Assembly: GCA_030837445.1 (NCBI GenBank)
Contig: JAUPKM010000026.1
Coordinates: forward strand, 1-19,513
Source of the DNA: Actinomycetota bacterium
Lineage (GTDB): Bacteria > Actinomycetota > Actinomycetes > S36-B12 > UBA10799
Length of the DNA stretch: 19,513 bases
Direction: 5' to 3'
In this document: positions 8,360 through 16,700 of the stretch, piece after piece
How positions within the stretch are numbered: the first letter of the stretch is position 1
How the letters are laid out: every line of letters begins with the position of its first letter
Made by a program: the position numbers and the translations under genes
The notes under the pieces: generated by a model
Seen by the model: only the letters and a program-made list of their open reading frames with translations
What the model was told of the DNA's origin: nothing
Database searches by the model: none

Positions 8360-8363
8360 CTCC
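8360..8363 (-). promoter_or_regulatory. Ribosome-binding site deciding the MbtH-NRPS start
   Basis: On the minus strand GGAG lies 5 nt upstream of ATG 8354, inside the 23-bp gap after the ligase stop. It supports starting at the MbtH domain instead of the longer open frame. Confidence 0.6.
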
Positions 8364-8377
8364 ACAATCCTCGGCGG

Positions 8378-9295
8378 TCACGGGCGGCCGTCGGTTCCGG
8401 GGACCGGCGCCGCGGCACCGGCCAGCTCGGCGGGCCAGTTCCGGCGGTCGGGACCATGCCGATGCAGGAACGCGAGCGCGATCCGGTCCAGTCCGAAAGC
8501 GGTGCACGAGGTATGCGCCTCGGCCCCGCTCATCCGGAACCCGAACTCCTCGGAGAAGTGGTCCTTGTGGTAATTGCACGACGCCACCGCCTGGGACAGC
8601 CCGTCTGCGACCTCCACCACGAGCTCCCATTTCAGCTGCTCGGCTCGCTGCATCGAACCCATCAACCGTTCTGACGAGCCGAAGAACGGATCGTTGGCAG
8701 GCACGATCGACGCGGTGAGGCCGAGCGAGCCGAGCCAGTCGCGAGCCCGTTCGGTCCAGCCGTTCCGCCAGGCCACCGTGGCGTCCGGGGCGTCGATCCG
8801 GATCAACTCGCGCATCCGGAAGGCACGCAGCCGACCCGGCTCAGCGGTGCGTTCGTGGCGGTAGCACTGGCCGGTCAGGTCGAAGACCGCGGGCGCGGGG
8901 AGTTCAGCGCCCGCGAGCTGTGGGTAGAGGTGATAACAGACCGCGGGAAGCAGCACCGCGTCGGCGAGTTCGTGCCGCTGTGTCCACGACTCGCTGCGGC
9001 GCAGCGCGGGCACTATCTCGCGCCACTGCCGGTCGTCGCCTTCGTAGGTGAAGATCGTGCCGAGCAGCTGCGGGAACGATTCCACGTAACCGAGACGCTC
9101 CAGCAGCGCCCGGGAAATCACCTGCGGCACCCCGATTCGGTGCGCCTGCTCAGCGGCCGCGAGCCGGCTGATCGACACGTGCAGGGCGTCGATCAGCACC
9201 TCGTGCGTCCCGTCGAAAAGCGCCAGCCCCGGCACGGAGCTGGCGAGGGAGAGGTTCGCCGGATCGAACGCGACAGGGATGGAAAGGTCAGTCAT
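8378..9295 (-). CDS. Amino acid:[carrier protein] ligase (class II aaRS-like)
   Basis: The 305-aa protein is a class II aminoacyl-tRNA-synthetase catalytic core without a tRNA-binding domain. Motif 2 is CYRHE followed by RLRAFRMRELIRI (144-167), and motif 3 is TSCTAFGLDRIALAFL (262-277). C120, E163 and C264 are placed like the Cys-Glu-Cys zinc ligands of atypical seryl-tRNA synthetases and their amino acid:carrier protein ligase relatives. Characterised relatives (from memory, Bradyrhizobium and Agrobacterium) adenylate glycine or alanine and load it onto the phosphopantetheine of a small carrier protein instead of tRNA. The carrier-bearing fusion at 9498-10730, two positions upstream in the operon, is the obvious partner. 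I infer it supplies an amino acid in trans to the A-less NRPS module. ATG 9295 has GAGG 5 nt upstream. The substrate cannot be read from sequence; glycine or alanine is a guess. Confidence 0.85.
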   Translation of the reverse strand: MTDLSIPVAFDPANLSLASSVPGLALFDGTHEVLIDALHVSISRLAAAEQAHRIGVPQVISRALLERLGYVESFPQLLGTIFTYEGDDRQWREIVPALRRSESWTQRHELADAVLLPAVCYHLYPQLAGAELPAPAVFDLTGQCYRHERTAEPGRLRAFRMRELIRIDAPDATVAWRNGWTERARDWLGSLGLTASIVPANDPFFGSSERLMGSMQRAEQLKWELVVEVADGLSQAVASCNYHKDHFSEEFGFRMSGAEAHTSCTAFGLDRIALAFLHRHGPDRRNWPAELAGAAAPVPGTDGRP

Positions 9296-9301
9296 ATCGC
9301 C

Positions 9302-9501
9302 TCATTCGCATCGAGGTTGCATTGGATTCCAGCAGCCGGCGCTCAACAATCCGGTGTACGCCAGCGCCGCGACGGATTTCACCGGACCACAGCGTTCTTG
9401 TCGACCTCGTCCGCGTGGACGGTGAGCGTGGTGCGAGCCATCTCAACCGAGGCTGCGAGCATCTCGTCCCGTCCCGCCCGGACTGCTGACGTACCGGTCA
9501 C
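9302..9501 (-). pseudogene. Acyl-CoA dehydrogenase N-terminal remnant, frameshifted
   Basis: A GTG at 9501 overlaps the stop of the preceding gene and has GGAGGA at 9507-9512 with ideal spacing. It opens 40 codons whose translation ends MARTTLTVHADEVDKNAVVR and then stops at 9379. Shifting one frame at that point continues with KSVAALAYTGLLSAG before a stop at 9302. The two pieces together read like the N-terminal helices of an acyl-CoA dehydrogenase (helix, HADEVD, then ALxxxGLLSAG). I therefore interpret this as the first ~65 residues of a dehydrogenase that suffered a 1-nt deletion and lost all of its FAD-binding and catalytic parts. In related loci such an enzyme would oxidise the amino acid held on the carrier. 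The remnant cannot be functional. The family call rests on short sequence and is tentative. Confidence 0.45.
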
Positions 9502-10730
9502 CGGGTTCCTCCGCTGCTGGACACGACATCGTCGGCGGATCCGGTGCACACCGCGACGACCGCCTGCTCGATGCTGGAAAGCGACTCGAAAGTAAAGCGG
9601 CTGAGCAGCGACGGCGGGAATTCCAGCTGGAGTTCGTCCTCGATGGCCATCATCGCCCGGACGGATTCGAGGGAGGTAAGTCCAGCGGACCACAGGTTGT
9701 CGTCCGGCCCGAGCCCCTCGACCGCGATCGAGGTCTGGCTCTCGAGCACAGAACGGATCAATGCGCTCAGCCCCGGCGGCGTCTCGGCGGCGCCCGCGGA
9801 CGCCAGGCCGGCCGCCCGCACCGTATCGGCGAACTCATCAAGCACTTGGATCTCTCGTGCCCGCAATGCGCCGAGAACCGTGAGCATACGTGGCGACACC
9901 CTGGCGCCACCTTCCATGGCGACGGTGTGCGCGAAATACCAGCGACGCGCCAAGGCGTCCATGGCGGTCGCCGACGTCTTCAGTTCCGGCCGTTCCCGGC
10001 TGGCAGCCGCCAGCACCCGATGCGCGTAGGTGCGTTCCGCGGCCACATCGGCCACATCCGGCGCGACCAGGCCCGCCTCGACATCCCGGACGAAGCAATC
10101 GAATTCGTCCAGGTCGGCTTCGTGCTGGGCCACCGCGTCGGCGTACAGCTCGCCGACCGCGTCGACCGCCGAAACCGGATGGTCCACACTGCCCCGCGAG
10201 ACGATCAGGTCGTATCCCGCCACTGCGCTGCCGCGGGAATGCCGATACGCGGCACGGCTCATGCGGGCAGGTTCGGGCCGGTTCATCGGGTCGAGAACCG
10301 TGACCGCGTCCGCGTCGGCACCGACCAGGATCAACGCGTGCATCAAATGAGTCGTTCCCCGATACGGCGACGGGATGTCGTACGAGTCGACCGCTACCAC
10401 CGCCGGCGCTCCGTCGGCCAGCGCAGCCTGTTCGAGGTCGAACGCTGCTTCGGCGGAACCGGGCCGCAGCCGGGTGATGTCCAGCCCGGACAGCCGCGCC
10501 GCCGTGGGCAGCCACCGGTCGCCGGCGCGCAGTCGGACGTCGCCGGTCTGGTAGCCGAAGCCCCAACTCGTCCCGATCAGGTTCGCTGCGTCCCTCAGGC
10601 CCTGCGCTTCCAGAACGTTGGTGGTCGCCTGCTGGATACAGCTCCCGTGCTCGGTGGTGCCCGAGTAGGACAGTCCCGCGCAGAGGCGAGCGAGGAGTCC
10701 TTCGTCGGCTGAGCCCTCGCGGTCGCGCAT
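9498..10730 (-). CDS. BtrH-like aminoacyltransferase fused to a carrier protein
   Basis: The 410-aa protein has two parts. Residues ~15-300 resemble the BtrH family (papain/C39-like fold): HGSCIQQATTNVLE with candidate nucleophile C31, THLMHALILVG with H131, and TVLDPMN with D147 would form a Cys-His-Asp triad. In butirosin synthesis BtrH moves an acyl group from a carrier protein to an amine. Residues ~320-395 are an acyl carrier domain with WSAGLTSLESV (phosphopantetheine Ser 353); the AGLTS form matches what I recall of carriers charged by amino acid:carrier protein ligases. I infer the carrier is loaded by the aaRS-like ligase at 8378-9295 and the transferase passes the residue to the NRPS or to a free amine. 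ATG 10730 is preferred for its strong ribosome-binding site. ATG 10778, overlapping the NRPS stop as ATGA, is the coupled alternative and would add 16 residues. Confidence 0.82.
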   Translation of the reverse strand: MRDREGSADEGLLARLCAGLSYSGTTEHGSCIQQATTNVLEAQGLRDAANLIGTSWGFGYQTGDVRLRAGDRWLPTAARLSGLDITRLRPGSAEAAFDLEQAALADGAPAVVAVDSYDIPSPYRGTTHLMHALILVGADADAVTVLDPMNRPEPARMSRAAYRHSRGSAVAGYDLIVSRGSVDHPVSAVDAVGELYADAVAQHEADLDEFDCFVRDVEAGLVAPDVADVAAERTYAHRVLAAASRERPELKTSATAMDALARRWYFAHTVAMEGGARVSPRMLTVLGALRAREIQVLDEFADTVRAAGLASAGAAETPPGLSALIRSVLESQTSIAVEGLGPDDNLWSAGLTSLESVRAMMAIEDELQLEFPPSLLSRFTFESLSSIEQAVVAVCTGSADDVVSSSGGTR

Positions 10731-10732
10731 GT

Positions 10733-10741
10733 CTCCTCCTT
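10733..10741 (-). promoter_or_regulatory. Strong ribosome-binding site for the BtrH-carrier gene
   Basis: On the minus strand AAGGAGGAG lies 2-3 nt before ATG 10730 (its AAGGAGG core has ~4-5 nt spacing). It is the best Shine-Dalgarno match in the cluster and argues for this start over the coupled ATG at 10778. Confidence 0.65.
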
Positions 10742-10774
10742 GTCGTGGGTCGTGGGGTGTCCGGACCGCGGGTT

Positions 10775-13700
10775 TCATTGCGCGGCTGCTTGTCCGTCGG
10801 TGCCCCGCAATTCGGCCACCGCGTCCGCGAGCCCGGCGACGGTCGGCCGCTCGAACAGCTCGATCAGCGGCAGATCGACCCCGAAGGCCGCGTTGATGCG
10901 CGCGACGATCCGGGTGCCCAGCAAGGATTTCCCGCCCAGGTCGAAGAATTCGTCGTCGAACGAGATCTTGTCGCATTCCAGCACAGCTGCCCAGATCTGC
11001 CTGATCTCCTCGCGCGTTTCGTCGAGCGACAGCGCTCCGCCCGGGTCAGCCAGCGCGACGGTACGGAGGGCGCTGTCCGGAGCCCGCACCGCCTCCGCCG
11101 CCAGCAGCTGGTATTCCGTGAGCAGGCGGGCGATCGTGTCCTGTTCGAAAAGATCGGTGGAGTAGATGATGGTGCCGGCGAAGGCGTCGGGCTCTTCCCG
11201 CAAGTACCACTCCAAGTCGAGATGCGTAGTGGCGGGCATGCCGTCGAACTCGGTGACGGACACCTCCCGCAACGAGAGGTCGTCGTCCTTCCGGCCGGTG
11301 TTCAACAGCTGGAACATCACCTGGGCCAACGGATTCCGGCTCGGGTCCCGTGCCGGGCGCAGTGCGGCCACCAGATGGTCGAACGGCAGATCCTGGTGCT
11401 CGTAGGCGCCCAGTGCGGTGTTCCGGGTCCGGCGCAGCAGTTCCCGGAAGGTCGGCTCACCGGAAAGGTCGAGCCGCAGCACCAGCGTGTTGACGAAGAG
11501 GCCGATCATCTCCTCGGTCTCGCGCCGGGGACGGCCCGCGATCTCGGTCGCCACCGGGATGTCCTCGCCGGATCCGTTGCGGCTCAGCAGGATTCCGAAC
11601 AGCGAGAGCAGCACCATGAACGGCGTGCAGCACTCGCTGCGAGCCAGCTCCCGCAGCCCGTCCGAGACCGCAGGGTCGAGCTTCAGTTCCAGTGCCGCGC
11701 CGGACTGGCTCAGCCGCTTCGGCCGCGGCAGGTCGGTGGGAAGGTTCAACGCTTGCGGGGCGCCAGCCAGCTGCTTGCGCCAGTAGCCGAGCTGACGATC
11801 GCGGACCGCGTCGTCGAACCAGTCTCGTTGCCAGATCGTGAAATCCGCGTACTGCACCGGCAACGGATCGAGGCCTATCGGCTGCCCGTTCGCCACCTGC
11901 GCGTAGATCGCGGAGATCTCCCGGAACAGAACCGGGGTGGACCGGCCGTCGAACGCGATGTCGTGGACGCAGACCCACAAGACGTGGTCGTTGCTGTCCA
12001 GCTCGATGAGCCCGGCGCGCAGCACCGGACCGGCGGCAAGCATGAACGGGCGAGCTACCTGCTCGGTGACGAACGCGCGAGCCTCCTCCTCGTCCTGGCA
12101 ACGCACGGTTTGCAGTGGAACGGCAACCGTCTCAGCGACCTCCTGGTACGGCTCGCCATCCACGCTCGGATAGCGGGTGCGCAACACCTCGTGCCGCTGA
12201 ACGACTTCGTCCAGCGCGGTCTGCAACGCGGGCATGTCGACGCGGCCGGAAAGGCGAACGCTCTCGCCGATGTTGAAGAACGAACTGCCGGGGACAAGTT
12301 GGTCCATGAACCACATGCTCTGCTGTGCGAACGACAGCGGTATCCGCTGCGGCCGTTCCCCCACTGTGATGGCGCACTCTGCCGCCGGTTCTTCGGTGGC
12401 GATCGTGTGCTCGATCGCCGCCGCGAGGCCGGCCACGGTCGGCGATTCGAACAGCGTCCGCAGCGGGACGTCGGCCCCGAATCGTTCGAAGACCCGGACC
12501 ATCACCCGCATCGCGGTCAGGGAATGGCCGCCGAGATCAAAAAATTGGTCGCCACGGCCGACAGTGCCGGGTTCCACGCCGAGCACGCTCTCCCACATCT
12601 CAGCGAGGGCCTTCTCAGCGGCCGAAGCCGGGGCGGCGAATGCCGGACGGGCGGTGGAGCTGAGCCTCCCGGCGATCCGCCGGAGCGCCTCGGTGTCCAC
12701 CTTCCCGTTCGTCGTGACGGGGAGCGCGGCAAGCTGTTCGAGCTGAGCCGGGATCATGTACGCGGGGAGCGACCGGCCCAGGAACGCCGACACCTCAGCC
12801 GGGTCCAGTGGTTCGTCCGCTACGAAGAAGCCGACCAGGTTGTTCGCCCGGCCGACCGTCACAGCTGCGGCGCGCAGCCCCGAGAAGCCGAGCAGCGCCG
12901 CCTCGATCTCGCCGATCTCGACGCGCATGCCGCGTACCTTGACCTGCGAGTCCTTGCGGCCCAGGAATTCCAGCGTGCCGCTGGGCATCCAGCGGCCGAA
13001 GTCCCCGGTGCGGTAGGTCCGGTTCCCCGGGGCCAGCGGATCGGCGGCGAAGGACAGCTCGGTGCGGCCGGGATCGTTGATGTAGCCGCGTCCTGTGCCG
13101 ACCCCGGAGCACACGATCTCACCACGGCTGCCGAGCGGGACGGACAGCCCGTCCGTCCCGAGGATGTAAACGGACATGTTGCGCACCGGCCGTCCGACCG
13201 GTACGTGATCGGTGGCCGGCGGTGCGTGCAGCACCTCGTGGGTGAAGTCGTCCGAGGTCTCGGTCAGGCCGTAGGCGTTCACGACGGGCACCGTCGGGAA
13301 CCGGGCAAACCACCGCTCCAGCAGATTCTTCTTCACCGCCTCACCGGTCACCGAGATCCGGCGAAGCCGCTCCAGCGGCCGGGGATTTGCGGCGAGGTGC
13401 GCAAGCAGGATGTCGAGGTACGAAGGCACCGCTTGGAGCACCGACACCCGCTGCTGGTGCAAGAGCTCGGCGAAGAGGGCGACATCGGCCACCGCGTCCT
13501 GCTCGGCGATCACGGTCCGGCCACCGACCACAAGCGCGGCGACGAGCTGCCACAGGGAGATGTCGAAGCACTGCGAAGCGCTCTGCAGAACGACGCTGTG
13601 CTCGTCGATCTCCATGTCGTCGATCTTGGCGAACAGGTGATTCACCATGCCCGCGTGCTCGCACACAGCGCCCTTCGGCAGTCCGCTGGAACCGGAGGTG

Positions 13701-16700
13701 AAGTAGATGTAGGCCGCATGCCCGCCCTTGACGTCCGTCTCCGGAGCGTGCTCGGCACCGGCCGGAATCTCCGCCAGGCGAAGGGCCGATGCCCCGGCGC
13801 CTTCCACCGCGTCCGACACGCGCTGCCCCGCGTCGGCAGTGGTCAGGACCAGCCGGCACCCGCTCTGGCGCACCATAGTCGCGATGCGCTCGGCCGGGTA
13901 TCCCGGATCGACCGGGAGGTAGACGCCGCCCGCCTTGAGCACGCCGATGACCGCCACCGCCCAGTCCAGGTCCCGCGACGTAACGACCGCGACGACACCC
14001 TCCGGCGTCAATCCGTTCTCCAGCAACGCCTGCGCGACCCCGTTCGCCCGCCGGTTGAGCTCCGCGTAGCTCAGTTCCTCGCCGCGGTACACGAGGGCCA
14101 CGCGCGCCGGCGTCGCCCGGACCTGTGCCTCGAACAACTGGTGGAAGCACCGGTCCGGTGTGTCCCGTTCCGGGCCGGCCAGCTCCCGCAGCTGGAAGTT
14201 CCGTTCGGCCTCCGACAGGAGCGAAACCTGATGCTCTGCTGCCGGGTCCTGGACAATCAGCTGCATCGCGCGGACGTAGTAGCCGCCGATCCGGTCGATG
14301 TAGCCCTTCGAGAACTCCGCCGCGTGGTAATGCAGTTCGAGCACGACGTCGTCGGTGGCGTAGTCCTGCGCGAACTCCGCCCGCAGCGGAAACTCCGTCT
14401 CGGTTTCGATGCGGATGTCCAGCAGCGCGAATTCCGGCAGGTCGTTCAGCTTCTTCAGCGGGTAGAAGTGGGTGAAATTGAAGATCGACTCGAACATCGG
14501 CCCGCTGGGCGCCTTCGCGTCGAACTTCATCTGCGCCATCGGATAGCGTCGGTGCGGCAGCAGTTCGGTCTCGGCGTCCCGGACCCGGCGCACGAGATCG
14601 GTCCAGGTGCCGCCCGCGACCCGGATGCGGAACGGCAGGGTGTTGAGGAACATCCCGATCGCCTGGTCCGCGCCCTCGCGTTCGGGCCGCCCGCTGTGCT
14701 CATACCCGGTTAGCACCTCGTCCTGGCCGGTGAGGGCGGCGACCACTTTGGCGTGCACGGCCATGAGGACGTTCTTGACCGGTACGGACAAGGCCGAGGC
14801 CAGTTTGCGCAACTGGTCGGAAAGCCCGTCGGGCAACTGCACCGGATGCATGAGCACGCCTTCGCCCTGCCCTGCGGGAGCGTCCCAGCGCGGGAGCGGT
14901 CCCGCCGCGCCCGGGGCGAGCACGTCTTGCCAGAACTGCTTGCTGACCGGGGAGGCGAGCACGTCCCGCTCCAGTTCGACGTGGTGCCGCAGGTGGTTCT
15001 CCGCGTCTGCGGGGCTGGCGTCCTCGCCGGCCAGCAGGCGGTAGTAGGTCTCGAAGAGCTTGGTGTGGACGAGCGTGATGCTCCAGCCGTCCACCGCGGA
15101 ATCGTGCAGGCTGATGCTGTACCGGTACCGCTCGTCGGTCAGGATGTGGACGTGCAGGCGGACCAGTCCGGGCCGGGTCCAGTCGAAGCTGTATGCGCGT
15201 TCCCGCCCGAGCCACTCCTCGTGCCACTCGCGCTGTGCTGCCTCGTCGTACCCGCGTAGATCGACGACGGCAAGCGGCAACGGCCCCTCTCGGTGGACGA
15301 TCTGGATGTCCTCGCTGAAGCCGGACAACTGGTAGCTGGTGCGGAAGATCGGGTTCTCCCGCACCAGTTCGCGCACGGCCCGTTCGAAAGTCGCCGCGTC
15401 GAAGGACGCCTGGATGTCATAGCTGAAGATGTCGTGGTACTGCCCCGATCCGTGGGCGAGTTTGCTCTGGAAGATCAACCCGGCTTGCAGCATGGTGAGC
15501 GGGTACGCATCCTCGGCGTCAGCCGGCAGTGCCGCTCGATCCTGTTCTGAGATCAGGGCGAACGGCTGGTGTTCCGGCTCAGGCTTGGGCTGTCCGGCGT
15601 CGCTCTCGTCGGCCACCTCAGCGAGCTCAGCGACGGTCGGATGCTGGAAGAGCTGTTGGAAGGTCAGCGGAATACCGGCCGCGTTGGCCTTGGCGAGCAC
15701 ACTGATGAAGTGGATCGAGTTGCCGCCGAGAGCGAAGAAGTTGTCGTGGACGCCGACTTCCGGAGCGTCCAGCACGAACTTCCAGATCTCCTGCAGCGTT
15801 GCTTCTCGCGGGCTTCGCGGCGCAGTGTGCTGGCTGTTCGCGCGCGGCGGCGGCACCGGCAGCGCGCCGCGGTCGAGCTTGCCGTTCGGCTGCAGTGGGA
15901 ACTCGGCCATCTCCACGACCCGGTCGGGGACCATGTGTGCCGGGAGGGTCCGGGCGACGTGCTCAAGGAGTTCCTCCTCGGTGCACGGCTGAGCAAGCCG
16001 CACGTAGCCGCACAGCGAAGCACCGCCCTGGGGTTCTTCGCGAACCACCGCAACGGCATCCTGCACCGCCTCGGCCGTACGGAGGCAATGTTCGATCTCG
16101 CCCAGTTCGATCCGGAAACCGCGGATCTTCACCTGGTGGTCGATCCGCCCCAGGTACTCGAACTCCCCGCTGGGGAGCTGCCGCACGAGATCGCCCGTGC
16201 GGTAAATCCGCTCCTCCCCGTCGAAGGGCCGGTCAATGAACTTCTCCGCGGTCAGCTCCGGACGCCGCAAGTATCCGCGGGCGAGCTGGACGCCGGCGAC
16301 GCACAGCTCGCCGGCGATCCCGGGCGGCTGGACCTTCAGATCCTTGTCCACGACGTAGAACCGCGTGTTGTCGATCGGCACGCCGATGGGCACACGATCC
16401 ACGTCGCCCATGGCCGTGCATTCGTAGTGGGAGACGTCGACGGTCGCCTCGGTCGGACCGTAGAGGTTGACCAGCGAAACCGGGCCACCCGGGCGGTTGC
16501 CAAATACCCGGCGGAATGCGTGCACCTGGTGCGCCCCCAGCGCCTCGCCGCTCGCGAACACGCGGCGCAGGCTATCGAGCCGCCCGACTTGTCCTGCCGA
16601 TTCCGCGAAGTCGATGAACACCCCGAGCATGGACGGGACGAAGTGCAGGACGGACACGCCATGTCGCTCGACTGCCGCCACGAGGGATTCCGGGTCCTTT

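Noticed and set aside
4953..8573. A 1206-codon plus-strand open frame opposite the MbtH-A-T-C gene
   Set aside because: Same antisense shadow effect; no recognisable motif.
8378..8630. N-terminal extension of the MbtH-A-T-C protein
   Set aside because: It would overlap the ligase gene, is Arg/Gly-rich, and the internal ATG 8354 has a good ribosome-binding site and starts the MbtH domain.
8378..9295. Genuine seryl-tRNA synthetase
   Set aside because: At 305 aa it has no N-terminal tRNA-binding arm and sits in an NRPS operon beside a carrier protein; it fits the carrier-charging paralogues.
10731..10976. Longer starts for the BtrH-carrier protein
   Set aside because: The stretch above 10778 lies inside the NRPS T3 domain in another frame. 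ATG 10778 is possible by ATGA coupling but lacks the strong Shine-Dalgarno seen before 10730.
10745..14713. A 1322-codon open frame on the plus strand opposite the large NRPS
   Set aside because: It is antisense to clear A, T and C domains, its translation is Arg/Gln/His-rich without domains, and it exists because high GC3 on the true strand removes stops.
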